Below are positions 21,501-30,552 of a stretch of 64,000 nt of DNA, piece by piece. Source of the DNA: Beroe forskalii (taxonomy: Eukaryota; Ctenophora; Nuda; Beroida; Beroidae); NCBI GenBank assembly GCA_011033025.1, contig WFMF01000103.1, forward strand, positions 372,001 through 436,000, read 5' to 3'. Within the stretch, counting starts at the first letter, position 1. The number at the start of each line of letters is the position of its first letter. The notes beneath the pieces were generated by a model, which was not told where the DNA came from, searched no databases, and saw nothing but the letters and a program-made list of their open reading frames with translations. The position numbers and the translations under genes are program-made.

Positions 21501-23281
21501 TGCTCTTTGGAATACCAACTCCAATACCTTTCCAAAGGAGTAGATGTCTGCCTCAGCTCCTGTACTTTGCTCTTCTACACTTTTTCCTTGTTGCATTACC
21601 GCAGCATTGTTGTTTAAAATTACTACATTTGAATCTTTTGACTCTTTGAGGACTTCTGGGGCCATCCAGTCTGTTATTCTTGGATCGTCTTCATCTACAG
21701 GAGTTTTGAAGCAGTTGATCACGCTCCGACTTTTGGGGTAACTTCTGTGATCAGAGTAAGCATAGTCTGTGAGAATGAAACCCTCTGGATAGTTCAGTGG
21801 AGGCTTCACCAGAATATTGGATGGTTTGAGGTTCCTGTGAGCGAACCCTTGCTTGTGTAGGTACCTCAGTCCTATAGCAATATGCAGAACTAGTCTCCTC
21901 AACACTCCCTCCTCACTAACTTGGGCCATGTTTTGCAAGAAATGCAGCAATGTGAACTGCTGGTACTCCTGGATAATGTAAAGCCTGTCCTGTCTGAATA
22001 AGGAAACGCTATCGTATGTCAAGATGTACTTAGCTAGGTTAGGGTGCTCCAGCCGTTTCAATTGTTCCCAATCAATGTCCTCTTTAACAATCTTAGCATA
22101 GATCTGCTTTATCAGAACTTCTTGAGGGATGTTCATCTTGGAGTCAATTCTGGAGAATGTCTGGAGTAGGGATTTACTCCGTTTCTTGAAACCGTAGCTT
22201 CCTGACCGTACCTCGGATTTTAAGGGTCCTTCTCCGAGATAATCAGCCAGCTCAACTGTGAGCTCTACTCTTATCCTGCCCTTCATTTCCCTGAGGGATG
22301 AGACACTAATTACACTGAGTAGACACTAGACAGTTTACACTTTGCTGTTTTGAATGTGGTAGCTATGAGATGATCATGCTGAAAGTTCTTTTCTAGCCTC
22401 AACAGCTCGTAAAATGCTCATTGCTGAAATTAACTTTTTAAATAGTTGGTAGCATATACGCCATACGGTGCACAAAATCTTTCGGAAGCAGTGATGGTTT
22501 TCAACAGCGAGTAACTGCAATGAAGTGAATAGCAGTAATTCAGGGCCAAAACATAGCCACATGCATATGTGGTTGAAATGAATTATAGGATTCAGAAAAG
22601 TATAATGATCATTACGCCAAAATTGGGCTGCTTTTAGAAATCGCAGCCCCAGAAAACTCCAAAAACAAACGCATGATGATTTATGACTAAATAACTTGAA
22701 ATGAATGTTAAATATGACCAGTAGAAACGTAAAACTGATTATGATGTTAGCTGTTTTCAAGAAGCTAGTTGCAATTGTGTCCTACGACCCAAAGCTTTTC
22801 GAAGTACAACTTCCTACGTATCATGTTGCTCTTATCACTCGATTAAACATGGCATCAATACCCTTGCATGTTCGTATGTTCATCCCATGCTCATTTCACG
22901 ATAATACGAAGTGTGAGGCCTTCTTGTCATCCATGAACCTACATTTGTCACACACATACGAACACGAGTTCAAACGAAAGGGTCGGCTACTATTTGAATT
23001 GTAGTCTATACAAGCCAACTAAATATTGATGTATTTCAGGTTGTGTTGGAGGTAACACTGATCACATGTATCTGATGGCAGTACTACAAGACGCTCCCTC
23101 CCTAACCCATCTCTCCTGTTCCACCCCCTACTCCTGTTCTCTCAGTGATCTGAGAGGGGTGTTCCCGCACTGCTACCTCACTTCTACTGACTACAAACTG
23201 GTGCATGTCTCAGACACCCTCCCTCCCCTACAAAACACAGATATTGTGATAGATATGGGGGGTGATATGTGTCCTGTGTAG
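9510..23281 (+). CDS. F-box and leucine-rich-repeat-like protein, eight exons
   Basis: Exons 9510-9587, 9755-9911, 10052-10209, 10600-10782, 19625-19797, 20075-20239, 20621-20694 and 23040-23281 keep one frame for 409 residues. All introns are GT-AG. Exons 1-2 rebuild an F-box: MDSLPTEVLVLVFEYLRVGE, then ILACIK joined to VCRRWNEIL. The remainder contains degenerate leucine-rich repeats (for example HPYLTNLSVSLSYKD, LRNIRKLTLSEFGG, PPSLSHLTLSVGRLP, CTHISKLDLKG, FPKVTHLNIIG). Family knowledge: such proteins bind SKP1 through the F-box and recruit substrates to SCF ubiquitin ligases through the repeats. Intron 4 (8.8 kb) and intron 7 (2.3 kb) hold antisense genes. Exon 6's splice donor is amplified in a minisatellite, and the exon 2 acceptor area is duplicated. 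I cannot assign a named orthologue. Confidence 0.85.
9665..9760 (+). repeat. Tandem duplication of the exon 2 acceptor region
   Basis: The segment TTTGCTCTATTAACTAAGTG with the following CAG-TSTGCAAGGTATG occurs twice, ending at about 9706 and about 9757. Only the second copy runs into the conserved VCRRW coding sequence, so the first is a decoy copy of the branch/acceptor region inside intron 1. Confidence 0.75.
10783..11090. other. Start of F-box intron 4
   Basis: AT-rich intron sequence of about 300 bases with no gene, leading into the 40-bp minisatellite. Confidence 0.5.
11091..12210. repeat. 40-bp minisatellite, ~28 copies, seeded by a gene's last codons and stop
   Basis: The unit is AGACCACCTTATGACACTGT followed by GACAGTGACACTGGTGTCAG. 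Copies differ by one or two bases. Read on the minus strand, each unit spells V-S-D-T-S-V-T-V-T-V-S followed by TAA. This corresponds to the C-terminal tail of the neighbouring antisense secreted-protein family (paralogue B ends NPVTVTVTET-stop). The copy at 12169-12210 is continuous with gene A's 3' coding sequence. The rest lies downstream of the stop, in what would be its 3' UTR. Confidence 0.93.
12169..12914 (-). CDS. Secreted cysteine-containing protein, paralogue A (antisense in F-box intron 4)
   Basis: The gene starts at 12914. An uninterrupted frame to 12273 gives 213 residues. A signal peptide (MIPITILLLSALVATTESQY) precedes a cysteine-containing domain: YACFDTVPGVYLGYRMKSD, then HHICSTDDDCMGFACDN and SRGYEFCSVAQF. 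The first ~125 residues are nearly identical to paralogue B at 17167-18024. A short acidic linker and a beta-rich segment (ECRVKFTVTDNQGNAV) follow. Compared with B, the part matching B's last ~35 residues lies in a different frame, down to the stop at 12169-12171. So A is either disabled near its end, differently terminated, or affected by an assembly error. I recognise no family; an extracellular or stored secreted role is all the sequence supports. It is intronless in its visible coding part. Confidence 0.72.
12915..13294. other. 5' flank of secreted gene A
   Basis: Immediate upstream region of the minus-strand gene, with no other gene. Short direct repeats (GACATCATCCTTAGNAA-like, TAACACT) are seen. 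The promoter presumably lies in the first 200 bases. Confidence 0.45.
13295..13503. mobile_element. Foldback MITE-like element (~210 bp)
   Basis: The left end GTATTAGAAATTGGCGGATT is matched in inverted orientation by CCTCCAATTTCTAATAC at the right end. Inner parts pair as well (GTGTCATACCAAATGGACC with GGTCCATTTGGTATCATA, and GTTGTATCTGA with TCAGATACAAC). The whole unit is therefore an imperfect hairpin without coding capacity, typical of a non-autonomous foldback DNA element. Confidence 0.85.
13811..14135. mobile_element. Second foldback element (~325 bp)
   Basis: The left end TATTTTTGAGGCTGCAAGTAC and CCTTCCCTCTAAAAA pair with TTTTTAGAGGGAAGGGAAC and GTACTTGCAACCTCAAAAAT at the right end. 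The interior also contains inverted AAAGGGAAGGGAAGTTC. There is no coding sequence. Confidence 0.78.
14136..14739. other. Non-coding intron stretch, possibly LINE 3' region
   Basis: No gene is seen. It contains a 10-bp-stem hairpin (GTACACAGGA...TCCTGTGTAC) near 14333-14361. The part adjoining 14740 may be the 3' untranslated part of the minus-strand LINE. Confidence 0.4.
14740..15845 (-). mobile_element. Degenerate non-LTR retrotransposon (L2/CR1-like LINE), 5'-truncated
   Basis: Read on the minus strand, the piece begins near the reverse-transcriptase motif GVPQGSVLGPLL (about 15840-15800). It continues with FFADDTQVSKQI (catalytic ADD), NMKLHEQKFELL, then the thumb and C-terminal region (RDRICMATLYKSLVRSTLEY and LWNKVPSHVKAAETFDTFK). 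The order is that of an L2/CR1-type ORF2 C-terminus. Several frame changes separate the three open blocks, and the endonuclease half is absent, so it is dead. It sits antisense to the host F-box gene. Confidence 0.87.
15846..17050. other. F-box intron 4, no gene recognised
   Basis: About 1.2 kb. The part 16120-16570 is GC-richer and looks like an old repeat. It has an internal TGCAGAGC/GCTCTGCA-type symmetry and a duplicated ATGGTTCAATGGTTCAATG near 16572. The rest is AT-rich. Confidence 0.4.
17060..17190. repeat. 27-bp minisatellite at the 3' end of secreted gene B
   Basis: About four degenerate copies, on the minus strand ACTGTTACAGTTACTGAAAC plus CTAGGGC and variants. Each copy resembles the gene's last codons (V-T-V-T-E-T-stop). 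This is the counterpart of the 40-bp array beside paralogue A, but with a different unit length. Confidence 0.75.
17167..18024 (-). CDS. Secreted cysteine-containing protein, paralogue B (antisense in F-box intron 4)
   Basis: An intact 285-residue frame. A signal peptide (MIPLTILLLGALVATTESQF) leads into the same cysteine domain as paralogue A. About seven cysteines fall before residue 135, including FACFDTVPG, ICSTDDDCMGFAC and YEFCSV. A strongly acidic Glu/Ala/Asp linker (about residues 135-185, with EEAEEAEEEGP) is much longer than in A. The C-terminal part has VACVKRQPCTVSFTITDSNG, resembling an Ig-like or cadherin-like beta strand pair. A basic KRKMSFTRGEW segment and the tail VSNPVTVTVTET follow. 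No catalytic motif or known domain is recognised. DNA identity to A is very high over the first 125 codons, indicating recent duplication or gene conversion. The two genes are 4.3 kb apart on the same strand. Confidence 0.8.
   Translation of the reverse strand: MIPLTILLLGALVATTESQFACFDTVPGVYLGYRMKSDTGEYAPFKYPTYYNKPAEYASPRWQAHHICSTDDDCMGFACDNSRGYEFCSVARFMGEPKNAGDDGFDEYMNRVTDSRKQGDDWISFVKKVGCVDNGEAEGADGGEEEHAEEDAGGEAEEAEEAEEEGPTEAEEEVQEDTGPEDLTMTVAAVQDSVACVKRQPCTVSFTITDSNGESVESKSAKVCKLVKDKRKKCRKASRAEGVYSRLVGSPKRKMSFTRGEWVGVMKYNGEWIVSNPVTVTVTET
18025..19624. other. Rest of F-box intron 4
   Basis: About 1.6 kb, AT-rich. The first part would hold the promoter of secreted gene B. No open frame with coding character and no clear repeat ends are seen. 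Confidence 0.45.
20221..20475 (+). repeat. 33-bp minisatellite made from the exon 6 splice donor
   Basis: About eight copies of CAGCAAACTAGATCTCAAGG plus GGTGAGTGAGAAA. The first copy is the end of F-box exon 6 (S-K-L-D-L-K-G) with its GTGAGT donor. Most later copies keep the identical exon-like end and donor. Copy six restarts with TTCACATCAGCAAACTAG, which is the exon sequence one step further upstream. Confidence 0.92.
20934..22286 (-). CDS. Stand-alone pseudokinase-KEN endoribonuclease (IRE1/RNase L type), antisense in F-box intron 7
   Basis: An intronless frame of 450 residues. Residues ~20-300 form a kinase fold with K60 (VLIKQIY), HPNL 81-84, MAPEV 208-212 and DIYSFG 247-252. The catalytic loop is HRN (150-152) instead of HRD and the metal motif is DYA (174-176) instead of DFG. 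Phosphotransfer is therefore unlikely, although K154, N157 and D174 could still bind nucleotide. Residues ~310-445 form a KEN ribonuclease domain. Y377, R390, N391 and H395 (YDGQSFLNLLRLIRNLREH) have exactly the spacing of the catalytic Tyr, Arg, Asn and His of IRE1, and RNLREH is close to RNase L's RNLGEH, so RNA cleavage is predicted. No signal peptide, membrane segment, lumenal sensor (IRE1) or ankyrin repeats (RNase L) precede it. Family knowledge: activation is by dimerisation through the kinase fold. The in vivo trigger here is unknown. Confidence 0.92.
   Translation of the reverse strand: MKGRIRVELTVELADYLGEGPLKSEVRSGSYGFKKRSKSLLQTFSRIDSKMNIPQEVLIKQIYAKIVKEDIDWEQLKRLEHPNLAKYILTYDSVSLFRQDRLYIIQEYQQFTLLHFLQNMAQVSEEGVLRRLVLHIAIGLRYLHKQGFAHRNLKPSNILVKPPLNYPEGFILTDYAYSDHRSYPKSRSVINCFKTPVDEDDPRITDWMAPEVLKESKDSNVVILNNNAAVMQQGKSVEEQSTGAEADIYSFGKVLELVFQRATQLDEVDRILGALLVKEMMSLNPKDRISCDKVISCHPFLVIQPAGSNLGKADARIGYIKDMLDRLKTGNVDKEKTWRPQVERTVSPVFGDSTPWNEPENSFGGRIYKAMIWKSKYDGQSFLNLLRLIRNLREHPLEGNKHTHLKEEISLDAFGRNFPCIFPLAYILVECKESAERVVGLLSDVMAGKT
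22287..23039. other. Upstream of the KEN gene, end of F-box intron 7
   Basis: About 750 bases. It should carry the minus-strand KEN gene promoter. An open stretch on the plus strand (22705-23004) shows no recognisable domain and is probably chance. Confidence 0.45.
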
Positions 23282-23689
23282 ATATGACACAAGGGATAAG
23301 ATTACGGTGCAGATGAGCTAGCGATTAAATATTAAGAAAGATTGATTTCTCAAGCATGAATATTATAATCCACCCTTTTAGAATAAATGTTTTATGGAGT
23401 TAAAGTCAACTTAAGTTTTACAATTTGTCGTGTTTGACCTTAGCTGGTTCAGTTTATGTCTTTATGAGTTGTGATAATTTGGTGATTAATTTCAGTCAAG
23501 TTTAATTTAAATCTGATGAACTTATTTGGAGCTAGAAGTTGTGTATGAATTTTTAATCAGAAGTGAATTTCACAAATATCTAAATGCGAATTCTGGATAA
23601 ACAGTCTTCCCAGACCAGCGATTTGCTATTGAATTTTAGAATTTATCTGGTATATTTGAACAGTGATAAGAATTTGGACATAGTTAGGG
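23282..23689. other. F-box gene 3' UTR region
   Basis: AT-rich with AATAAA-like GAATAAATG near 23382. No gene is seen. Mobile-element sequence starts at about 23690. Confidence 0.5.
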
Positions 23690-25890
23690 AGAGTTAGGAC
23701 CATCTGGGAAAAAATTATTAACCAAACGATTTCTTCACCAAAAGCTCTTGTTGGGTCCTAGAAAACACCAAAAAAAAAAGTTCTAAGCCCAATTTTGGGA
23801 AAAAAGTTGCTTATTTAAAGTTTGGTATCTTGAATTGCGATTAGCTTAAACTTTAAAAAAGCTCTAACTTTGGTTCCTTTTGGAGTTGAGAGCAAACCAA
23901 CCACCTTAAAATGACCGCAATGGCCACATTATGTCAAGGATGAGGCTTCAAGGCCCTCAGACCTTTAGTTTTTGAGTTATGTCGAAAAACCAAATTTTTA
24001 GGTCACGCGATGCTATTTTCCAGCAAAAAATGTAACTTTGGTTCCTTCAGAGTTGAGAGCATGAACCACTCCAAAATGATTGCAATCAACACATTATGTG
24101 GGGTAGACAATGTTTCCAAAAAGCCTAAGACCTCCTTCTTTAAGTTATGGCCCGAAAACGTCACTTACATATCCATAGGAACTAGGGAGCCATTTTTGTC
24201 GACATATTAATTAACATTATGTCATATTTATAATCTTAATTCCATTTGGAAACTTATAACTTTAAGATTTAGTATGGATTGATGATTCAATAAGCAATAA
24301 ACAACATATTTTGGGAGAAAAGAAACTTAAGAGTTGGAAGTAATGATTAAAATTATTTCGAAGACATAGGAATTTAAATATCATTGGTAAGATAGAATAA
24401 ATTATTATGCTTCTATTGTACATTAATCATCAATTTCACCTTCAGAATCTTCTGAATCATCTGCTATTTCACCTGATTGCTCATTGATAACATTAATTGA
24501 GGCATTTTTGCAATCACAACCTCTACAATTCGTACAAAAAGACATGCACTTTACATTGTTCTTCTTACAAGAACAGCTATTACTACTACAATCTTTCTTG
24601 CAGCTGCAAGAAATTAAGTTTTGAGTTTTTCGAGCTAGGATCCTCACCCCAACAGGTTCGTAGTCATCATCCTTTGAGGACCACGCTTCCAGCCAAACTC
24701 ACATGGATCAAGTGAAGTACACTTAAGTTCCCTCCAGTCATTTATTATTTGCAGATAGGCTCGTAGGACTGTGCTGCCTTACAGCCCTTCAGTTGGGGGT
24801 AACTTTTCTGGTTGAACATTTCTGGCAATACAAGTTTATATGCTTGCAGACGAAGATCATTAAGATTCATTAGTTTTGGAGTATTTTTTCTTTTATTAGA
24901 TAAAATTGGTTTATTGAAAATGGTCTCTAAATAACTGAATACCTGCAGCACAACAAGTCCTTTAGTGATGCCAGGTTGCGAAAAAGTTCCAAATAACAGC
25001 ATCTGGTATTTTCATTTCATCAGATAGAATGTTCATTATGCGCAGTTTGCCAAGTCCAAATACAGCACTAACAGTATCGCAGCCTGATATGGCATGTGCA
25101 AGGAGAAGAGAAATCTTCTGTCTGTGTGTCATGAAAGAAGCTATTGCTGTTACAAGATTCTCACCTGATGTCAGACAAGTGATGTTGTGGACAGCTATTC
25201 ATGGCATTTATGTTTAATATAGTCGTTTCTGTGTCTGCAATACACAACTTCCAAAGACACTCCCTTGTCAATAATTCAGCCTAGTGCAGAGTATCTATAT
25301 CAGCCAGCTTAAGTCACAAAGCCATCCCACTTAAAAGTAAGAAGATATTATCATCTTGATGAGATATCTTGTTTTGAAATTTCAAAAACTTTAAGTTTCA
25401 GAGAAAAACAGTCACCTTTTTGTTTGACGTTACTAAATTAAAAACTCACCAATATCTTTCGATCAAACATGACTAAGCTGAATGTTGACAAAATTATTTA
25501 AACACTATTTAGTCATATATCTATTAATGTATAAGTTTCTGCCACTTTCTTGCTATGTCATGTTTTGTTTAGTCTTCTACCTTTTGGCCTGCAAAGAAAG
25601 CTGGTATGTAAGTTCACAGCACAAAACCCTCCTGAATGCCTGTTCACTAATGACACAGTTTATGAAAGCTTCATTGTCCAATAAATTGTTTTTCTTTTCA
25701 TCTTTAATTGTCTCTGCAACTGTTATGCTTCTACTTTTGGATTCTGCCTATATGAAATCAGCATGTGAAAGCATCGTTGTTGAACTACAAACAATTTCAT
25801 CAGCATTAGAGTTATACTTTACTACCCAATTTACCTTGCTTCCCCAAATTTTATTTCCCTTTATTTCAACTTTTCATAACTAGGTACTCA
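23690..25890 (-). mobile_element. Degenerate copy of the PIN/CXC element family (copy 1)
   Basis: It consists of the ~500-bp dispersed repeat (about 23690-24180) followed by DNA nearly identical to 39000-40330. On the minus strand this encodes the CXC-type cysteine cluster (SCSCKKDCSSNSCSCKKNN, 24423-24647), the FNKPILSNKRKNTPKLMN segment (24745-25002) and more upstream fragments to about 25890. It is broken in many places (roughly ten or more) and looks older than copy 3. The family is unresolved; see the entry at 39252. Confidence 0.75.
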
Positions 25891-26734
25891 TTGAAGTGAG
25901 TCATGTTTAAACAACCAGTTACATTTCAAATGGCCCAGTCACCTCAATGCATCCATCCTCTCCCCTCCCTTTCTGCCTCAAGCCCACTGTGCTGAATTTG
26001 TAGAGTTATACCACCCACTGAGTCGCCACACTCTCTGTGAACCAAGGCTCCTGACATTTATTGCCAGATAGTGGTGATCATGCGAGAGTAAGGACACAAG
26101 GTGAGCCGTTGTGGCGTTTTTCGCTTAATATACCTAAAACAAACCCTCTCCTTTGTATTGCCAGATGTTGCCTGATCTCTGCGAGGGGATGGATGACGTC
26201 GAGTCAATTTATGTACCCCTTTGTTTCCCAATTTATTTCCCTTTATTTCCTCAATTGAACTTTTTTATATAACTTAGGTATCTATTGAAGTGAGTTTGCT
26301 GGTTTTTAACTATATTTTTAAACTTTCCAGTTAGTCTTAGCGTAGTTACATTTAAATGTATTTATTCCAGGCTTCAGCAGAAATTTCACCAATTGCATCC
26401 ATCCTTCTCTTCAATCCTTTTCTTGTTTCTTTGTGCCCATTGTGCATATTTTAGGAGAGTTATCCTAGTCTTTCATGAAAGGACATCCATGTGGAGACTA
26501 CCTGATAGTTCGCCAATTGTTCTCTAGAACTGGTTTTCGAATAATCTCTGATTACGATGATACTGGAACAAGAGAAAGGGTTCCGGTCAAAGAGGAAGCT
26601 GTTAACATGTTTACTAAAAACCAAATATAAAAAGGCATATCAAGTGATATCATGATCATGTTGAGTAAAAAACGGGCTATAAGGGCCACATAGGAGGTTT
26701 TTCTACGACATAATCTAAATAAACTCCACTACTA
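25891..26734. other. Spacer left of the satellite arm
   Basis: About 840 bases with no gene recognised. Two related stretches (about 25850-25930 and 26220-26400) share TTTATTTCC...GGTAYTYATTGAAGTGAGT, an old direct duplication. Confidence 0.5.
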
Positions 26735-27990
26735 GATGCCCTATAAATGCCCAATGAAATACTGCGCCATTGATCATGAGAATGCTAGAATAATTGCGCC
26801 CATTGCGAGGATGCCCTATAAATGCCCAATGAAATACTGCGCCATTGCGCCATTTGTGCCCATCATGAGGGATGCCCTATAAATGCCCAATATAGTGAAA
26901 TACTGCGCCATTGCGCCCATCATGAGGATGCCCTATAAATGCCCAATGAAATACTGCGCCATTGCGCCCATCGAGGATGCCCTATAAATGCCCAATGAAA
27001 TACTGCGCCATTGCGCCCATCATGAGGATGCCCTAAATAATATGTCAATGAAATACTGCGCCATTGCGCCCATCATGAGGATGCCCTATAAATGCCCAAT
27101 GAAATCCTGCGCCATTGCGCCCATCATGAGGATGCCCTATAAATGCCCAATGAAACACTGCGCCATTGCGCCCATCATGAGGATGCCCTATAAATGCCCA
27201 ATGAAATACTGCGCCATTGCGCCCATCATGAGGATGCCCTATAAATGCCCAATGAAATACTGCGCCATTGCGCCCATCATGAGGATGCCCTATAAATGCC
27301 CAATGAAACACTGCGCCATTGCGCCCATCATGAGGATGCCCTATAAATGCCCAATGAAATACTGCGCCATTGCGCCCAGGATGCCCTATAAATGCCCAAT
27401 GAAATACTGCGCCATTGCGCCCATCATGAGGATGCCCTATAAATGCCCAATGAAATACTGCGCCATTGCGCCCATCATGAGGATGCCCTATAAATGCCCA
27501 ATGAAATACTGCGCCATTGCGCCCATCATGAGAATGCCCTATAAATGCCCAATGAAATACTGCGCCATTGCGCCCATCATGAGGATGCCCTATAAATGCC
27601 CAATATAGTTAATCAATGAAATACTGCGCCATTGCGCCCATCATGAGGATGCCCTATATGCCCAAATGCCCAATGAAATACTGCGCCATTGCGCCCATCA
27701 TGAGGATGCCCTATAAATGCCCAATGAAATACTGCACCATTGCGCCCATCATGAGAATGCCCTATAAATGCCCAATGAAATACTGCGCCATTGCGCCCAT
27801 CATGAGGATGCCCTATAAATGCCCAATATAGTTAATCAATGAAATACTGCGCCATTGCGCCCATCATGAGGATGCCCTATAAATGCCCAATGAAATACTG
27901 CGCCATTGCGCCCATCATGAGGATGCCCTATAAATGCCCAATATAGTTAATCAATGAAATACTGCGCCATTGCGCCCATCATGAGGAGCA
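26735..27990 (+). repeat. 51-bp satellite array, ~24 copies (outer part of left inverted arm)
   Basis: The unit is ATGAGGATGCCCTATAAATG, CCCAATGAAATACTGCGCCA, TTGCGCCCATC. Because 51 is a multiple of three, long frames are open on both strands (17-residue repeat PYKCPMKYCAIAPIMRM). They are a by-product of periodicity, not genes. Each unit contains CCTATAAATG (TATA-like). Variants with ATATAGTTAATCA occur about every few units near the right end. Confidence 0.95.
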
Positions 27991-28815
27991 TCGGTACAGA
28001 TTAATAAGCAATGCTAGTTGAAGATAAATTGGCAAAACTAGTCGGGAAAAAGGCTACACCTGCATATATCTCCATCATAAGCAGTATTATGAATGACAGG
28101 GCTATTCGAGGTAAAATACCCTACCAGTGTGAATTAATGCTCCCGTCATGAAAATCTAATTAATAGATTATTATTAAAGAAGATAGACAAAACTAGTCAA
28201 CTGTAATGATACTTCGGCACCTAGTGGCAATAAAGTGGATAGTCTAAATGAAGTAGAAAACTGGTATGTTAACAGGAAAGCAGGAAGTAGTTGATTCGTT
28301 GTACTTGTCATCTGAAACCGTCCGCAAATTTGATTGTACACAGTAGTTTTGAAAGTGGTAAAGTAACATAAAATATGTAGCGCTGTAGTTGGAGATTATT
28401 TAAGTTATAGCGTGCATGGCGTATGCCGCATGGTACATACTCGATGAATCTCAATCTCTGCTAACCCTTCCCAAATTTAATTATTCTGTACTAGGGGAAA
28501 ATTGATTACTTCCGTCCTGGCAAGGACGGCAACCCCCCGGCCCTCCCCAGTATGTGAGTACTAAGTAGATATTAAAAATAATAAAATTAAAAAAAAGAAA
28601 ATAAGAAAATAAGAGGTTAAAAATGCGTTCAAAACACTCATCCTTTTCCTAATTGCTTTTCTTTAGTGGTCTTTCGGGATTCAAACCCATCAGCTAGTTT
28701 TCAAGGCTTGTCTTTGATCTTCTATAGGTGTGACCAAAACAAAATTCGTCTCAAACAAGTAACAAAAACAGCGTTTGAATTAAACACAAGAAAATAAATT
28801 AAAAGGTTAATAAAA
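27991..28815 (+). repeat. Unique segment of the left inverted arm
   Basis: About 820 bp that reappears in inverted orientation at about 62925-63737 with only scattered differences (roughly a few percent). It contains a perfect 7-bp-stem hairpin CCGTCCTGGCAAGGACGG near 28514-28531. No coding sequence is seen. Confidence 0.9.
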
Positions 28816-29607
28816 GACACCCCCCCCCCCAGAGGCTCCCTTTGATTTCAAATTGCCACAGCTGCACAGTTCCGCCACCGGCCGCGCAAGACCCCCACCG
28901 GTCCAGCCAGCCGCACCCAGAAATCACAAAGCCAGGCGGACGTCACGTGACCGAGCCGCGACTCAATACCCCCGCAGTCCCACCACCGGCTGTGCAACAC
29001 CCTCACCGGTCCAGCCCGATGTATGCATGATACAGTCACACACCAATCCACACAACCGTTCACACAACATACACACACAATGACCGAATCACACCGGGCA
29101 ACAGACACCGCGCCGCACACAGGCATCAACGCACACCCTTCGGCACACAGCGGTCAGTGCACAGCCGCGCGAGTGCCGGACTCAGCAAGCATGCAAGACG
29201 CAAGCTATGAAGTGAAGTACCTAGGCACTCCTGGGACGAAGAGTAAACACAGAAAATGCTTAATCTTGGGTTGTGTTGAGAAACACATTTTGTATGTACC
29301 AACATTTGACACAATAGTTAGATAGTTGTTTGGACTGAACGGAACCTCACAGCTTCAGTTCCTCGTTTAACATGCCGTTCAGCAAGGACATCCACTGAGC
29401 TCGCCAGGCTAGGCCATATCCAAACAACCATAGGGACAAATGTTGGTCATACTCAAAGAGCATAACATTAAATATGTGAAATTTCACCGTTATGATATTT
29501 TAAAGACTTATACCTAAACTGTATAAATTGTACTTTTGAACGTCCACAAACCATGATATAGCTGATGTACCTATATTCGTTATTATCAATTACTTTATTA
29601 CTTTATT

Positions 29608-30258
29608 GTGACATCAGTACACTAGACTACGAGTGTGTGACACCAGTACACTAAACTACGAGTGTGTGACACCAGTACACTAGACTACGAGTGTGTGACA
29701 CCAGTACACTTGACTACGAGTGTGTGACACCAGTACACTACACTACGAGTGTGACACCAGTACACTAGACTACGAGTGTGTGACACCAGTATACCAGACT
29801 ACAAGTGTGTGACACCTGTACTCTAGACTACGAGTGAGTGACACCAGTACACTAGACTACGAGTATGTGACACCAGTACACTAGACTACGAGTGTGTGAC
29901 ACCAGTACACTAGACTACGAGTGTGACACCAGTACACTACGATTGTGTGACACCAGTACACTAGACTACGAGTGTGTGACACCATTACACTACGAGTTTG
30001 TGACACCAGTACACTACACTACGAGATTGTGACACCAGTACAATAGACTACGAGTGTGACACCAGTACACTACGAGTGTGTGACACCAGTACACTAGACT
30101 ACGAGTGTGTGACACCAGCGCACTAGAATACGAGTGTGTGACACCAGTTTACTAGACTACGAGTGTGTGACAACAGGACACTAGAATACGAGTGTGTGAC
30201 ACCAGTACACTAGACTACGAGTGTGTGACACTAGACCACTACGAGTGTGTGACACCAG
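29608..30258. repeat. 29-bp minisatellite, ~22 copies
   Basis: The unit is TGTGACACCAGTACACTAGA plus CTACGAGTG, with several copies shortened by one or more sub-blocks. It lies inside the 3-kb inverted-end element. Confidence 0.93.
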
Positions 30259-30552
30259 GTATTTTGCATATGATATCTATAATTGTTAAATAATTTACTT
30301 AGCACGTGACATGACATTTGATATTTTGTTGATCTCAAACGAATCTAAGAAGATTAGATGCACCACTCCTACCTGATTGATTTTATATTTCCATTGACAG
30401 ACGGGAGGGGGGTCAAAAATTACAAAAAAGTGCTGACGGAATATGTGACGGCCACGGCTCCCTAAACTCATTACACACAATGACACATACATACACACAG
30501 ATGTACGATTACTTTGAAATTATTTACTTACAGGGTGCGCCAAAATATCAAT

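Noticed and set aside
22705-23004. 99-codon frame in F-box intron 7
   Set aside because: No domain, no splice or start support, and AT-rich composition like the surrounding intron.
25482-25883. Plus-strand membrane-protein-like frame
   Set aside because: The strand opposite resembles coding fragments of the PIN/CXC element, so the hydrophobic frame is probably its reverse.
26988-27831. Long repetitive open frames on both strands in the 51-bp array
   Set aside because: The unit length is a multiple of three without stops, so open frames arise automatically. There is no start context or non-repeat coding sequence.
26735-27990. CRISPR array
   Set aside because: The repeats are contiguous without unique spacers, and the setting is an intron-bearing animal genome.
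29608-30258. CRISPR-like repeat-spacer pattern in the 29-bp array
   Set aside because: Apparent spacers are just diverged parts of one 29-bp unit.
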